From positions 62,001-126,000 of the forward strand of contig CAJTFX010000009.1 of NCBI GenBank assembly GCA_910575555.1: DNA of 64,000 nucleotides. Direction: 5' to 3'. The translations under genes and the position numbers were made by a program. The notes under the pieces were generated by a model. That model had not been told where the DNA came from. It did no database searches and saw nothing but the letters and a program-made list of their open reading frames with translations. The DNA is from Lachnospiraceae bacterium. GTDB taxonomy: Bacteria; Bacillota; Clostridia; Lachnospirales; Lachnospiraceae. Below, piece after piece: positions 8,197 to 16,936 of the stretch (positions within the stretch are counted from its first letter, which is position 1; the number at the start of each line of letters is the position of its first letter).

Positions 8197-8844
8197 TTAA
8201 TCTGGCAGCTCTGTAACTGATTCTATACAGCCGTCTTTAATCATGATAATCTCATCTGCCTGTGCTGCAAGATATTTGCTGTGCGTTACTACAATGACGC
8301 ACTTTCCAAGCTCATGCGCCGTTCTTTTCAGTAATTCTATAATTTCCCCTGCCGTGGTTTCATCGAGATTGCCTGTCGGCTCATCTGCAAGCAACACTTT
8401 TGCGTTGCTTGCCAATGCCCTTGCAATGGCAACCCGTTGTTGTTGACCGCCCGATAGCTGCAAGACATTTCTTTTCCAATCCTCACAAGGAATATTTACT
8501 TTCTCCAATAAATCCTGCGGTGTTTTTGTTCCGCCAAGCCGCACATTTTCCTCTGTTGTCAGATAATCAATCAAATTATAATTTTGAAAAACTAACGAAA
8601 CATGATGCTTTCTGTGGTAGTTAAGCCCTTTTGCCTGTATATCTTCACCGTCATACAAAACCGTTCCTTTAACAGGCATATCCAGCCCTGCAAGCAGGGA
8701 CAGAAACGTTGTTTTGCCAGCCCCGCTTGCACCGACAATCGTATAAAATTTCTTTTCCTCAAACTGCATGGAAACATTTTTTAAAATTTCTTTTCCCTTC
8801 TGCGATTTATAAGCATAATTCACATTTTTGACTTCTAATACCAT
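8197..8844 (-). CDS. ABC exporter ATPase, MacB/Bce type
   Basis: 215 residues. Walker A GASGAGKTT (38-46), Q-loop VFQNYNLIDY, signature LSGGQQQR, Walker B VLLADEPTGNLD and the H-loop VVTHS are all intact. The LADEPTGNLD form is typical of ATPases that work with FtsX-like permeases (MacB, LolD, BceA groups). Two FtsX-like permease genes follow upstream in the same operon (12 bp spacing), so the complex probably moves or releases an antimicrobial peptide or lipophilic drug at the membrane. Confidence 0.92.
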   Translation of the reverse strand: MVLEVKNVNYAYKSQKGKEILKNVSMQFEEKKFYTIVGASGAGKTTFLSLLAGLDMPVKGTVLYDGEDIQAKGLNYHRKHHVSLVFQNYNLIDYLTTEENVRLGGTKTPQDLLEKVNIPCEDWKRNVLQLSGGQQQRVAIARALASNAKVLLADEPTGNLDETTAGEIIELLKRTAHELGKCVIVVTHSKYLAAQADEIIMIKDGCIESVTELPD

Positions 8845-8856
8845 CTTTTTGTCCTC

Positions 8857-10305
8857 CTAACTAATTTCACTGAAAATATCTTTTGGATTTTTACGGGCGA
8901 TCAGAATGCTGGCAGCCCCAACTGATATTACAACGAACAACGCCACGCCGAACCAATCGTACAGCATCAGTTCTGGTGTAACAGAGACTAAAACGCCTGT
9001 AACTGTTTCCTCTGAATCCTCCGCTGATTTTGCAACTTTTCCCTCATCTATGACAGACTGTTCATCTGCCTGCTGTACCTGTTGCTGCACAAGATAGGAA
9101 GCTGTAATTTTAGAAGTGGCAGGAGCAGCCATAAAAGAAAGGAATATGGCGGCAGCAGCTATCATGAACGCTTCCAATAATATCTGCCCAAATATTTTTA
9201 TCTTCGGTGTGCCAAGGGCTAATAAAATTCCAATTTCCTGCACCCTCCCTTTCATCCAAAAAACAAATACTAAAAATAAGATGATTAGGCTCGCTCCTGC
9301 AACCACAATGACTAATATTTCGCTGACACGCTCCAAATCATTGAAATTTTTGGACATCTTATCAATGTTTCCATTGTTGTCAATTAAATCATAGCGTTCC
9401 CATCCAATATCCACTTCCTGTATCTCTTTTTTTATTTCATCGTATTGGTTCACGTCTGACACTTTGAAGTATGCTTTTTCGTACAATGCCCCCGATGTGC
9501 TTCCTTCTGCTTTTTCTGGAAACCCTAAGTCTGTAAATATAATATTTTCAGAACGGAAAGTATCTCCAGCCATAACGGGCGTCATTTTCTGCTGAACTGT
9601 ATAAATACCAACAATCTCCGCCGCAAAGACGGTTGAATTTTCTACATCACGGCGGTCATTGAATTGTATCCTGTTTCCAACCGACAGGCTGTTTTTTTCG
9701 GCAAGTTCTTCTGAAATCACACATACGTCAACATCTTCCTCCGTTATCATCCGTCCGTCCTTCATTGTTACATTCCCTGACAGGACATTTGCATCCAATG
9801 CCATATCCTTATTGCCGATTAAGCTGACACAAAGCAAATCGGAACTCTGGTCTACATCATCATCCTCAATTCTGGAAAAATCCACGGGATTTACTGCCGT
9901 GACGGCGGTTGTCAGATTATATTCTGAAATGCCAGAAACAGCGGCAATCTTTTCCATATCGCCTATGAAAAGCGTCTGGAACGAATTATCATAAGATACA
10001 CTCCATGATGTCCCATACTCTGTTTTTATTTTTTTAACATTTACGCCATCAAAATTTCCTTCTTCCCCACTCGGTTTTTTTGCAAGAATTTCATCTGCCC
10101 TGTCCCTCTTGTTCTCTTCGTTTGCTTCCATCAGAAATCCAGCGCCTACCGCCTGCTTTGTCTTATTCTGGGTGACGATGCTTGCGTTTCGGCTAGCCAT
10201 GCCCGACAAAAAGAACAAGCTGATAATCAATACTACAAAAAACAGCAGTATGCTTTTGATTGGTTTGCGTATGACCGAACGCCACGCCATTTGAAAACTG
10301 TTCAT
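8857..10305 (-). CDS. FtsX-like ABC permease
   Basis: 482 residues. One N-terminal membrane helix (about 17-38, KSILLFFVVLIISLFFLSGM), a long extracytoplasmic MacB-type domain (about 40-325), then three C-terminal helices (about 333-352, 370-395 and 447-467). LALGTPKIKIFGQILLE between helices is the usual coupling region. Ends 12 bp before the ATPase start. A Gln/Ala/Asp-rich stretch around 400-440 lies in the last extracellular loop. Confidence 0.9.
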   Translation of the reverse strand: MNSFQMAWRSVIRKPIKSILLFFVVLIISLFFLSGMASRNASIVTQNKTKQAVGAGFLMEANEENKRDRADEILAKKPSGEEGNFDGVNVKKIKTEYGTSWSVSYDNSFQTLFIGDMEKIAAVSGISEYNLTTAVTAVNPVDFSRIEDDDVDQSSDLLCVSLIGNKDMALDANVLSGNVTMKDGRMITEEDVDVCVISEELAEKNSLSVGNRIQFNDRRDVENSTVFAAEIVGIYTVQQKMTPVMAGDTFRSENIIFTDLGFPEKAEGSTSGALYEKAYFKVSDVNQYDEIKKEIQEVDIGWERYDLIDNNGNIDKMSKNFNDLERVSEILVIVVAGASLIILFLVFVFWMKGRVQEIGILLALGTPKIKIFGQILLEAFMIAAAAIFLSFMAAPATSKITASYLVQQQVQQADEQSVIDEGKVAKSAEDSEETVTGVLVSVTPELMLYDWFGVALFVVISVGAASILIARKNPKDIFSEIS

Positions 10306-10308
10306 TGT

Positions 10309-11526
10309 CTATCCCTCCATTTTTGATAAAGTTTCTTTGGGATTTGTCCTTAATATTGGAAGCAGGGAAATTATGACTGCCGCCAATACAAGCAGGATTC
10401 CCAAACCTGCCAGAACGACGATATCCTTAAACTGCAATAAGACTTCTAAAGAAATGTTTGTTGTATCAGAATCCGTAAGGAAACCTTGTAAAATGCCAGC
10501 CATAAAATTTCCCAGACCACAGGAACCTAAGACAGCCAGTGTAAAGACTAAAAATGATTCCAGAAATACCTGCAAAAAAATGCAGGCTTTTGATTTCCCA
10601 ATACTGATAAAAATGGCAGCTTCCCTCTGCCTTGTCCGCATCCACATACAAAGCAGCAAAGATATGATGGCTGTTCCTGCCGTAAGTGTCAGGATAAGCA
10701 TAAGCTTTGCAACTCTTGTAATCTGTTCCAACGGCAGAGCCATTTGTTGATACAAGGTATCCGATGTCGTAGCATCTGCTTTATCGGATAAATGCTTGTT
10801 CAATTCTTCCTCTAATAAACTTAATTGCTCTGGATTTTTGCAATAAACGGCAACTTTGGCATAACCGTCCATTCCAAATAAATCCGAGTAGGAACTGTTA
10901 TCTATGAATATCTGGTTTTCAATACGGTTTACAGAATCCATCCCTTCTGGCTGTTTGCTTTCACTTCCAGATAAAAAGATGCCAACAATCTCCAGGGAAA
11001 CCCGCTTTCCATCAGCATTTCCCAATTCTATCAAGTCGCCTAATTTTAATTGGTTGACATCCGCCAGATAAGAGTTGATAACAATTCCCTTTATATCTTC
11101 TGAAATATAGCTGCCAGAACTAAGACGGTACACTCCTTCCGAAAACCCGCTGTCATTTTCCAGATTGTCATAGGATAGAACAGATGCTTTCTGATTGGAT
11201 TCTTCTGTGGAATCGCTGCCTGTAATCAATTGAAAGTTTACAGGAAACGCAGTGTTTCTGGCTAAGCAATTTACGGTGGAGACTTCCGCCAAATCCTTTA
11301 TCCATTCCACGTCGTCTAACGTAATCTTGTTTTCTTCCTTCAAAATACCCATGACAACTTTTGCCTTTGTTTTTTCCCCAATTGCCGCTTTTGAATCAGC
11401 CGTTGCACAAAGAATCATATTTGTGCTTAATATCATGCTGCTCACAACGAGCAACACAAAAAACAGCAGGATTGTCTTTGCTTTTTTCCGCTTCAAATAT
11501 CGAAACGCAAGCTGATAAAATGTCAT
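10309..11526 (-). CDS. FtsX-like ABC permease, second subunit
   Basis: 405 residues with the same plan as its neighbour: N-terminal helix (TILLFFVLLVVSSMILSTNM, 18-37), a MacB-like periplasmic-type domain, and three C-terminal helices with the coupling motif ISIGKSKACIFLQVFLE. The two permeases are paralogous and separated by 3 bp, so they probably form a heterodimeric translocator with the 8197-8844 ATPase. Confidence 0.9.
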   Translation of the reverse strand: MTFYQLAFRYLKRKKAKTILLFFVLLVVSSMILSTNMILCATADSKAAIGEKTKAKVVMGILKEENKITLDDVEWIKDLAEVSTVNCLARNTAFPVNFQLITGSDSTEESNQKASVLSYDNLENDSGFSEGVYRLSSGSYISEDIKGIVINSYLADVNQLKLGDLIELGNADGKRVSLEIVGIFLSGSESKQPEGMDSVNRIENQIFIDNSSYSDLFGMDGYAKVAVYCKNPEQLSLLEEELNKHLSDKADATTSDTLYQQMALPLEQITRVAKLMLILTLTAGTAIISLLLCMWMRTRQREAAIFISIGKSKACIFLQVFLESFLVFTLAVLGSCGLGNFMAGILQGFLTDSDTTNISLEVLLQFKDIVVLAGLGILLVLAAVIISLLPILRTNPKETLSKMEG

Positions 11527-11537
11527 GTCTATTCCTC

Positions 11538-12209
11538 CTATTCATGTTCATATTGGACAATCACTACTTTTGCAGCCGTAAAATTTTCTGTATCGTCAAA
11601 ATTCCCATAAAGCAGCAAGGATGTTTTTTTCTTTATGTCCGCTTTGGCGGCTTCACTGACAGTGGCGTTTCCAGTTCCTATACTCATAACTGCTCTTTGG
11701 AATATGCAGTTATCTCCATATTTAATAGTTACCTTTGCGCCTTCATCTTCGTATCCATCCGCCGCAATAACAGCCTCTCCATTATTATCTGATGTTGCGG
11801 GATTAATCGTGCATCCGTTATCTGAAAATTCTGTCACGCTTCCCTGCAAATCAGATGCAGTAATTAGTTCGTCTCCATCCATGCTTCCGACAGCATTTGA
11901 ATCGTTCCCATCGGGAGTATTCTTTGGATTGTTTTCATCGGGAGTATTTTGGGGATTATTTTCATCGGGAATATTCTTTGGATTATCCCCATTGGGAGTA
12001 TCTTTTGAATTATTCACATTGGAAGTGTCCTTTGAATCATTTTCATCAGAAGCATCTTTTTTGTCAGGGTTTGTTATGTCATTTTCAATATAGGTATCTT
12101 TGGTTTTTCTTTCTCCGTTTGTGCCCATGTCATTTGACGTGCCACAACCTGCCAAAGCAAAAATACTTGCCCCAACTATTAGCATCCGCATTATTTTTTT
12201 GTTCTTCAT
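11538..12209 (-). CDS. Lipoprotein with Asn/Asp/Pro repeat linker, exporter accessory
   Basis: 223 residues from ATG 12209, which follows AAGGCGG and leads straight into a signal peptide (MKNKKIMRMLIVGASIFALA) with lipobox ALAGC. A linker of about ten-residue repeats (DENNPKNTPD-like units, about 60-105) separates the anchor from a C-terminal domain (SVTEFSDNGCTINPATSDNN to the end). It lies 11 bp upstream of the permease gene, so it is probably a membrane-anchored accessory or ligand-binding partner of the exporter. No further function can be read. Confidence 0.82.
   Translation of the reverse strand: MKNKKIMRMLIVGASIFALAGCGTSNDMGTNGERKTKDTYIENDITNPDKKDASDENDSKDTSNVNNSKDTPNGDNPKNIPDENNPQNTPDENNPKNTPDGNDSNAVGSMDGDELITASDLQGSVTEFSDNGCTINPATSDNNGEAVIAADGYEDEGAKVTIKYGDNCIFQRAVMSIGTGNATVSEAAKADIKKKTSLLLYGNFDDTENFTAAKVVIVQYEHE
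11903..12055. repeat. 30-bp coding tandem repeat in lipoprotein linker
   Basis: About five degenerate units of 30 bp (core TCGGGAGTATTCTTTGGATT on the plus strand) encode the ten-residue D-E-N-N-P-K-N-T-P-D type linker repeat. Unit number could vary between strains by slippage. Confidence 0.7.
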
Positions 12210-12459
12210 AATTCTTTTCCGCCTTTCTTTTTGATATTTTTGTATTTTAGCATCATGGTTTTTATATGCCCCGCAAAGATGCAAGGCGTTCAAGTTATCA
12301 AGTTGCAAAGCCATTGTATAGAAAAACTCTGCTAAAAATCCTGTAAAATCACAAAAAATATAAAGGACTTTTTAGAGGATTTTTATAGAATTTCATATTA
12401 TACTGATATTAAGCGGATTATATAGTCCATCATATTTACTGTTGCAAATAGCGGCAAGA

Positions 12460-12488
12460 TTGCAGATATGCAAAAAAGATGCTATTAT
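12460..12488 (+). promoter_or_regulatory. Candidate promoter of the RR-HK pair
   Basis: TTGCAG (12460-12465), 17 bases, TATTAT (12483-12488), 132 bp before the response regulator ATG. The divergent lipoprotein operon has a -10-like TACAAT on the minus strand at 12313-12318 with a poor -35, as expected of a promoter needing an activator. The rest of the 411-bp intergenic region (12210-12620) shows repeated GGATTTT motifs but no gene. Confidence 0.5.
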
Positions 12489-12620
12489 GCTTCCCATATA
12501 TATCCCATAGCAAGGCTCTTGTGCCAGATAGATTCACAAATAGTATGAAATAGAAAATATCTGTCAGATATGCTTTCATGCTCTGGGAAAATAAACAAAA
12601 CGAAGGAAAGGATTTGAACA

Positions 12621-13307
12621 ATGAAAATACTTCTTTTAGAAGATGACTTAGAGCTTTGCAACTCGATACAATCACAATTGACGAAAAACGGTTATATGGT
12701 TGATGCTTGTAATGATGGGGAAACCGCTATGCTGTATGCCTTACATACAGATTATTCCTATGATTTAGCTATTGTGGACAGAATGCTCCCTGTTATTGAT
12801 GGGCTGACGATTATTAAGGCTATGCGAAAAAAAGGCATCCAGATTCCTGTTATCATCATTACAGGAATGACCGCCCTTAATGAAAAGATAGAAGGATTGG
12901 ATGGCGGGGCTGACGATTATTTAGTTAAGCCGTTCCATATCCAAGAACTGCTTGCACGCGTGAGGGCTTTAACAAGGCGTCCAAGCCAAATAAAAGCAGA
13001 AGATATGCTCCAATATGCCGACTTGCGTTTCAATAAATCAAACCGTGAACTGACTTGCAATCCAAAAACTATTTTTTTAACAGCAAAAGAGTCTGAATTG
13101 TTATACGTCTTTATGAAAAGCCCAGAAACACTTTTCTCAAGGGAGCAGCTTATACTGAAAATATGGGGTACATCATCGGAAGTTGAACAGGGGAATGTTG
13201 ATAATTATATTTCTTTCCTGCGGAAACGGTTAAGGGAATTAAAGAGTGCCTGTGAAATAAAAACCGTATATGGAGCTGGATATTCCTTAACCCAGAAACG
13301 GAAGTAA
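12621..13307 (+). CDS. OmpR/PhoB-family response regulator
   Basis: 228 residues. Receiver domain 1-115 with acidic pocket (LLLEDD, 5-10), phospho-acceptor Asp in AIVDRMLPV (D53 region), and K in VKPFH; winged-helix domain about 130-226 ending TVYGAGYSL. Probably activates the divergent exporter/lipoprotein operon in response to its partner kinase. A ribosome site GAAAGGA precedes the ATG. Confidence 0.95.
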   Translation: MKILLLEDDLELCNSIQSQLTKNGYMVDACNDGETAMLYALHTDYSYDLAIVDRMLPVIDGLTIIKAMRKKGIQIPVIIITGMTALNEKIEGLDGGADDYLVKPFHIQELLARVRALTRRPSQIKAEDMLQYADLRFNKSNRELTCNPKTIFLTAKESELLYVFMKSPETLFSREQLILKIWGTSSEVEQGNVDNYISFLRKRLRELKSACEIKTVYGAGYSLTQKRK

Positions 13308-13350
13308 AATTTTTTATGGCATATGAGCCGTAACAAATTGGAGGTTGAAA

Positions 13351-14655
13351 ATGCTGAAGTCACTGTCAAAAAAATTGAATGCCCTTTTTATAACGGCAAT
13401 TATGTTAATCATTACATCAATTATGATAATTCTCTGCAACAATTACGTTCACATGAAGCAGTCAAGTGAAGTTATTTTATTTCAAAGAATGGTTACGCAG
13501 ATGATGTACCAGCTTGAAGATAACAACCAGAATTTTGAATCCATTGTGGATTCCTACTATAAATACAAATACCCGATATTTTGCTATATCCAAGATACTT
13601 CTGGAAGGATGATATATCAAACAAATTCTGACTTTCCTACTGATACAGACACTCTTTTAGAGCGTTTCCGCATACAGGCAGGCAAAGAGGATACTTTCAT
13701 AATAACAAAAGATAATAAGCCGGCTACAGACCAAAGCGGTATATTTGAGTTTAACGGAACGAAAAATGATAACTATTTAGGGATACTTGCAACGATTGTA
13801 ACGCCAAACGACACAGCTTACCATCTGTCACTGATTTACAGACAGCAGTCCTTATTTGATATTTTAACAAAACAGGCTTTCCTTTATGTTTCCTTATGGT
13901 GTCTTTCCCTTATTGCTGTGACAGTTATGAGCCATTTGCTAATAAAGAAAGCATTAAAACCAACAGAGGTAATGTTGAAAAGCCAAAAAGATTTTATAGC
14001 TTCCGCTTCGCATGAATTAAAATCGCCACTCGCCGTTATTCTGGCAAACGCAGAGAAACTGGAACAATTACAAATAGATAATACTGAATTTAAAAATTCG
14101 GTTAAAATATTAGACAAGGAATGCATGAGAATGTCAAAACTGGTAAGAGATATGCTGCTTCTGGCTTCTTCTGATGCGAAATCATGGACGATATGCAAAA
14201 ATACCGTTAATATAGACACTTTGTTAATCTCATTATATGAAACTTATGAACCAATCTGTATCAATAAAAAAATTTGCCTGCGCTTGGAAATCAGTGAAAC
14301 CAGTTATCCTAAATTTTGTGCGGATGAAGAACGGCTTTTTCAAATATTGACAATTTATATGGAGAATGCCATTCACCATTCCATAGGTAATAAACAAATT
14401 GAAATTAAAACAGCAGTAGCGGCAAAACATATCACATTTTTCGTAATAGACCACGGAAAAGGCATTCACGAAGATGATAAGCCATATATTTTTAACCGTT
14501 TCTATTGCGCCGACAAATCAAGGACAGATAAATCAAATTTTGGATTAGGGCTTAGCATAGCAGATGAACTTGCAAAAATGATGGACGGCAACGTAGGCTG
14601 TGAAGATACGGATGGGGGAGGGGCTACATTCTTTGTTACACTTCCTTTGAAATAG
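13351..14655 (+). CDS. Sensor histidine kinase
   Basis: 434 residues from ATG 13351, preferred over TTG 13345 because GGAGG (13340-13344) directly touches the latter. Two membrane helices (about 9-30 and 178-198) flank an extracellular sensor domain of about 145 residues. HisKA box SASHELKSPLAVILANAEKL carries the phospho-accepting His. HATPase motifs ENAIHH (N box), DHGKGI and GLGLSIAD are intact. It pairs with the response regulator 43 bp upstream. No HAMP domain is obvious. Confidence 0.93.
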   Translation: MLKSLSKKLNALFITAIMLIITSIMIILCNNYVHMKQSSEVILFQRMVTQMMYQLEDNNQNFESIVDSYYKYKYPIFCYIQDTSGRMIYQTNSDFPTDTDTLLERFRIQAGKEDTFIITKDNKPATDQSGIFEFNGTKNDNYLGILATIVTPNDTAYHLSLIYRQQSLFDILTKQAFLYVSLWCLSLIAVTVMSHLLIKKALKPTEVMLKSQKDFIASASHELKSPLAVILANAEKLEQLQIDNTEFKNSVKILDKECMRMSKLVRDMLLLASSDAKSWTICKNTVNIDTLLISLYETYEPICINKKICLRLEISETSYPKFCADEERLFQILTIYMENAIHHSIGNKQIEIKTAVAAKHITFFVIDHGKGIHEDDKPYIFNRFYCADKSRTDKSNFGLGLSIADELAKMMDGNVGCEDTDGGGATFFVTLPLK

Positions 14656-14711
14656 TCAGATTGATAAAAAACTTAGAAAAATCTAATGAAACGATTTATA
14701 CGGTAAAAGAG

Positions 14712-14737
14712 CCAGAGGATTGACCTCTGGTTTTCTT
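14712..14737 (+). terminator. Terminator of the RR-HK operon
   Basis: CCAGAGG-attga-CCTCTGG (14712-14730) followed by TTTTCTTTT, 57 bp after the kinase stop. Confidence 0.85.
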
Positions 14738-14834
14738 TTGCATTACTGCAAATCACAAAAGTAAAAACTAATCTCTACAAATTGGAAATCACATCTCCTA
14801 CTCATAGAGAATACACATCGTTTAAGCAGAACTC

Positions 14835-15130
14835 TCATTTCTGTACAATATCTTCGTTTCCCGATATAAACCCATCTTGAGCAAAGGTATATGTTCGTAC
14901 CACTTCGCCATTTGGGTCGATTACTTCAAGCGTTCTATGGCTATCCCCATCGGCGTCTGCATTTTGTCTGTTCACCTTGTGTAAAACCGATAATTTCAGC
15001 CGAACTTGTACGCAAAGAAACGGTGTCCGTTTTGTCATTAGGCTTTGTCTGATTATGCCTATTGGCTACATATGCTCCCGAAACAGTAAACCCACAAACA
15101 AGCAGAACTGTAAGCAGCCGTAGCAGCCGG
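14835..15130 (-). pseudogene. Frameshifted, 5'-truncated small membrane or secreted protein
   Basis: The minus strand shows a hydrophobic helix (LLRLLTVLLVCGFTVSGAYV) followed by a polar stretch ending FTQGEQTK, after which the frame shifts near 14960-14975 and continues NADADGDSHRTLEVIDPNGE through VVRTYTFAQDGFISGNEDIVQK. No start codon remains, because the sequence upstream is replaced by the hairpin element at 15137. It resembles small accessory proteins of conjugative elements, but I cannot name the family. Confidence 0.5.
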
Positions 15131-15136
15131 CATTAT

Positions 15137-15274
15137 GGGAATGTGTATAACTGGCTATCTCATGGAATTGTGGGTAACTCAGTTTGCAGGACGTGGGAAA
15201 GCTGCACTTTCGCTTTTCCATGTGCTGTGAATAGAGTTATCCATGATTCCATAGCCAGTTATGCACATTTCCAC
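15137..15274. repeat. 138-bp imperfect inverted repeat with DnaA-box-like motifs
   Basis: The left arm from 15137 (GGGAATGTGTATAACTGGCT) pairs with the right arm ending at about 15274 (AGCCAGTTATGCACATTTCC), and the inner parts also pair. Four nonamers resemble DnaA boxes: TTATACACA (minus, 15142-15150), TTACCCACA (minus, 15169-15177), TTATCCATG (15237-15245) and TTATGCACA (15259-15267). It may be a miniature element or an origin-like structure of the former mobile element. Confidence 0.55.
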
Positions 15275-15404
15275 AATGCTTGTCTTTTGGTCTTTGCTTT
15301 CTTTGGTTCGGAATCGTGTGGTGCTGGCGGTCTATCTCTTGTTTTCGGTTGCTTGCTTCTTTACCGTACATGAGCAATTTGCGAAAGGTACATAATCTTA
15401 TGAA

Positions 15405-15441
15405 AAGCGGCAGCCCTTTTCATAAAAGGAAGCTGCCGCTT
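15405..15441 (+). terminator. Long perfect hairpin of the GGCAGC family
   Basis: AAGCGGCAGC (15405-15414) pairs with GCTGCCGCTT (15432-15441), with further pairing of CCTTTT/AAAAGG, then AATCATCTTTTT. There is no gene just upstream, so it may be a relic terminator. Related hairpins occur at 36976, 37817 and 58092. Confidence 0.55.
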
Positions 15442-15484
15442 AATCATCTTTTTCAGAATTTATTTTATATTGGGGATTGTCATT

Positions 15485-15575
15485 TCAAGGCTCTTTCAAA
15501 AATGGTGTAGTAGTGGTGTAGTAAGTATCTCATTGAGCCGTACAACCATTGATTTTACAGTCTTTTGGGACTGTT
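15485..15575. repeat. Dispersed direct repeat, copy C (shortened)
   Basis: The same core as copies A and B over about 85 bp, including the in-frame TGA of copy B (KINGCTAQ, stop, DTYYTTTTPFLKEP on the minus strand). Similarity is lost beyond about 15575, where the phosphatase-like start would be. With copy B it brackets the 8.9-kb integrase/exporter block. Confidence 0.7.
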
Positions 15576-15656
15576 CCTAAGTTCTGTGTTTCCAAAGTAT
15601 TTTCTCAAATCGTTTCATACTTTCTCATATTTGTCCCTGTAAAATTGGTACATACG

Positions 15657-15681
15657 TTGGTAAAGTAAGCAGCTTTACCAA
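15657..15681. repeat. Short inverted repeat
   Basis: TTGGTAAAG and CTTTACCAA, nine-base perfect arms with a 7-base loop. No T run follows; it may be an operator or scar. Confidence 0.35.
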
Positions 15682-15749
15682 TGAGGTTTTTAAAAGTTCA
15701 CTACCTGATGCAGCTCTTCTTTCGCGTCATCAAAGTTTATACGGCTTGA

Positions 15750-16105
15750 TTACTTTATCACATACTTAGTACCCCTTCCTCTGCCTTCAATTTTCACAAC
15801 ACCTTTTTTACCCATCTCTTTCAGTAATTGTGTTGCCTTTGATTTACCAAACGGGGCGTAAGGAGCAATTTCGCTAATTGATTTCAGCATTGTTATCTTA
15901 AAATTTTATATATTTTTCTTTCGTCTTCCGTTAAATTCAAATTTTTCTCAAAAACCGGAAGTACAATCTTAATTGCATTTTCCGACACTTCAAAATCCGG
16001 CTGCTTCAATCCTTCTTCATAGAGCTGCTTTATCCGTGTAATGCCTGTACCGAATATTTCGACAAACCCCAGCCTGTAACATACATTTGCAAGAACAGGC
16101 TGTTA
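15750..16105 (-). pseudogene. Fragment of AlbA/RecG-like ATP-binding transcriptional regulator
   Basis: Only the C-terminal part is present, with no start. The first piece reads RLGFVEIFGTGITRIKQLYE through KNLNLTEDERKIYKIL, typical of the HATPase_c_4 end of so-called RecG-like regulators (GTGI.RI motif). A stop and frame change follow, then MLKSISEIAPYAPFGKSKAT through KYVIK, a winged-helix-like end. Truncated and frameshifted, so not functional. Confidence 0.6.
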
Positions 16106-16184
16106 TCACAATACGCTTTATCCTATCCACAATTTGGTTTCTCCCAGTGCACATTATAATACACTTATATTCTTTTTCATATTT

Positions 16185-16934
16185 CTAAAAATCTGTTGCC
16201 TGCAGTTGTGTTTTCTTCTTCCTATTTTTCAGGAATCTTGCCGTATAATATGCAATAATTGCCAATGATATCCATTGTGCTGTTGAAATTCCAAAATAAA
16301 TGCCCCTGATACCGTCACCCCTTAAAAATTCGTCTGCAAATCTTAACACCGCATATGCTAAAAGATAAATTCCGAGCAAATCCGCCCCTCGTTTTTTTCT
16401 TTCCGCTATAAGCAGGAGGACAAATAACAAAATTTCTGCTATTGACTCCAGGAACTGCACTGGTATCCGAGTGAATTCAAATATTCCCAGAGAGAACGGT
16501 TCTTTCATCTCTTTGCCATAGCAACAGCCTGCCATGAAGCATCCAATTCTTCCAAAGGAATGAAATAGCGGTATTGCTGGAGCTGACAATTGAAATATTC
16601 TGTTTCGTAACTCATGCTCTCTCCTTGTCAGTATGTATATTGTAGCGACCACGCCAAACAACCCACCGTAATAAACAAACCCACTCCCAGGGATAAACCA
16701 AATGATGTTTTCCAGTGTCAGGTTGTCAATCAGCCATGGGATTTGCGTTGCCGCAAATAACACTTTACTTCCTGTTATCCCGCCAATCATGCACCAAAAA
16801 AGCATAAAAATAAATGTTGAAAAAGGTATCCCAAATTTTTCAAGGCGGACATACATAAAACCAATTGCAATAATCCCACCAAGCAAAGCCATTGCCGTGT
16901 AAGACGGGATAACGATATGAATATACGGGTACAT
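16185..16934 (-). CDS. Prolipoprotein diacylglyceryl transferase family protein
   Basis: 249 residues, about seven membrane helices. The Lgt features are in order: YGGLFG (about 89-94), SFGRIGCFMAGCCYGKE (about 125-141, the Gly-Arg-x-Gly signature in its GCC form), RIPVQFLE and LRFADEFLRGD near the C-terminus. Lgt enzymes transfer diacylglycerol to the lipobox Cys of prolipoproteins at the cytoplasmic membrane. The gene starts 2 bases after the stop of a Cys-rich lipoprotein, with GGAGGG inside that gene's last codons, so the two are translationally linked. It may be a second, substrate-dedicated Lgt rather than the housekeeping one (inference). Confidence 0.85.
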   Translation of the reverse strand: MYPYIHIVIPSYTAMALLGGIIAIGFMYVRLEKFGIPFSTFIFMLFWCMIGGITGSKVLFAATQIPWLIDNLTLENIIWFIPGSGFVYYGGLFGVVATIYILTRREHELRNRIFQLSAPAIPLFHSFGRIGCFMAGCCYGKEMKEPFSLGIFEFTRIPVQFLESIAEILLFVLLLIAERKKRGADLLGIYLLAYAVLRFADEFLRGDGIRGIYFGISTAQWISLAIIAYYTARFLKNRKKKTQLQATDF

Positions 16935-16936
16935 GA

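Noticed and set aside
12436-12675. 79-residue minus-strand ORF over the RR promoter
   Set aside because: No ribosome site, overlaps the start of the intact response regulator on the other strand, composition unlike a real protein.
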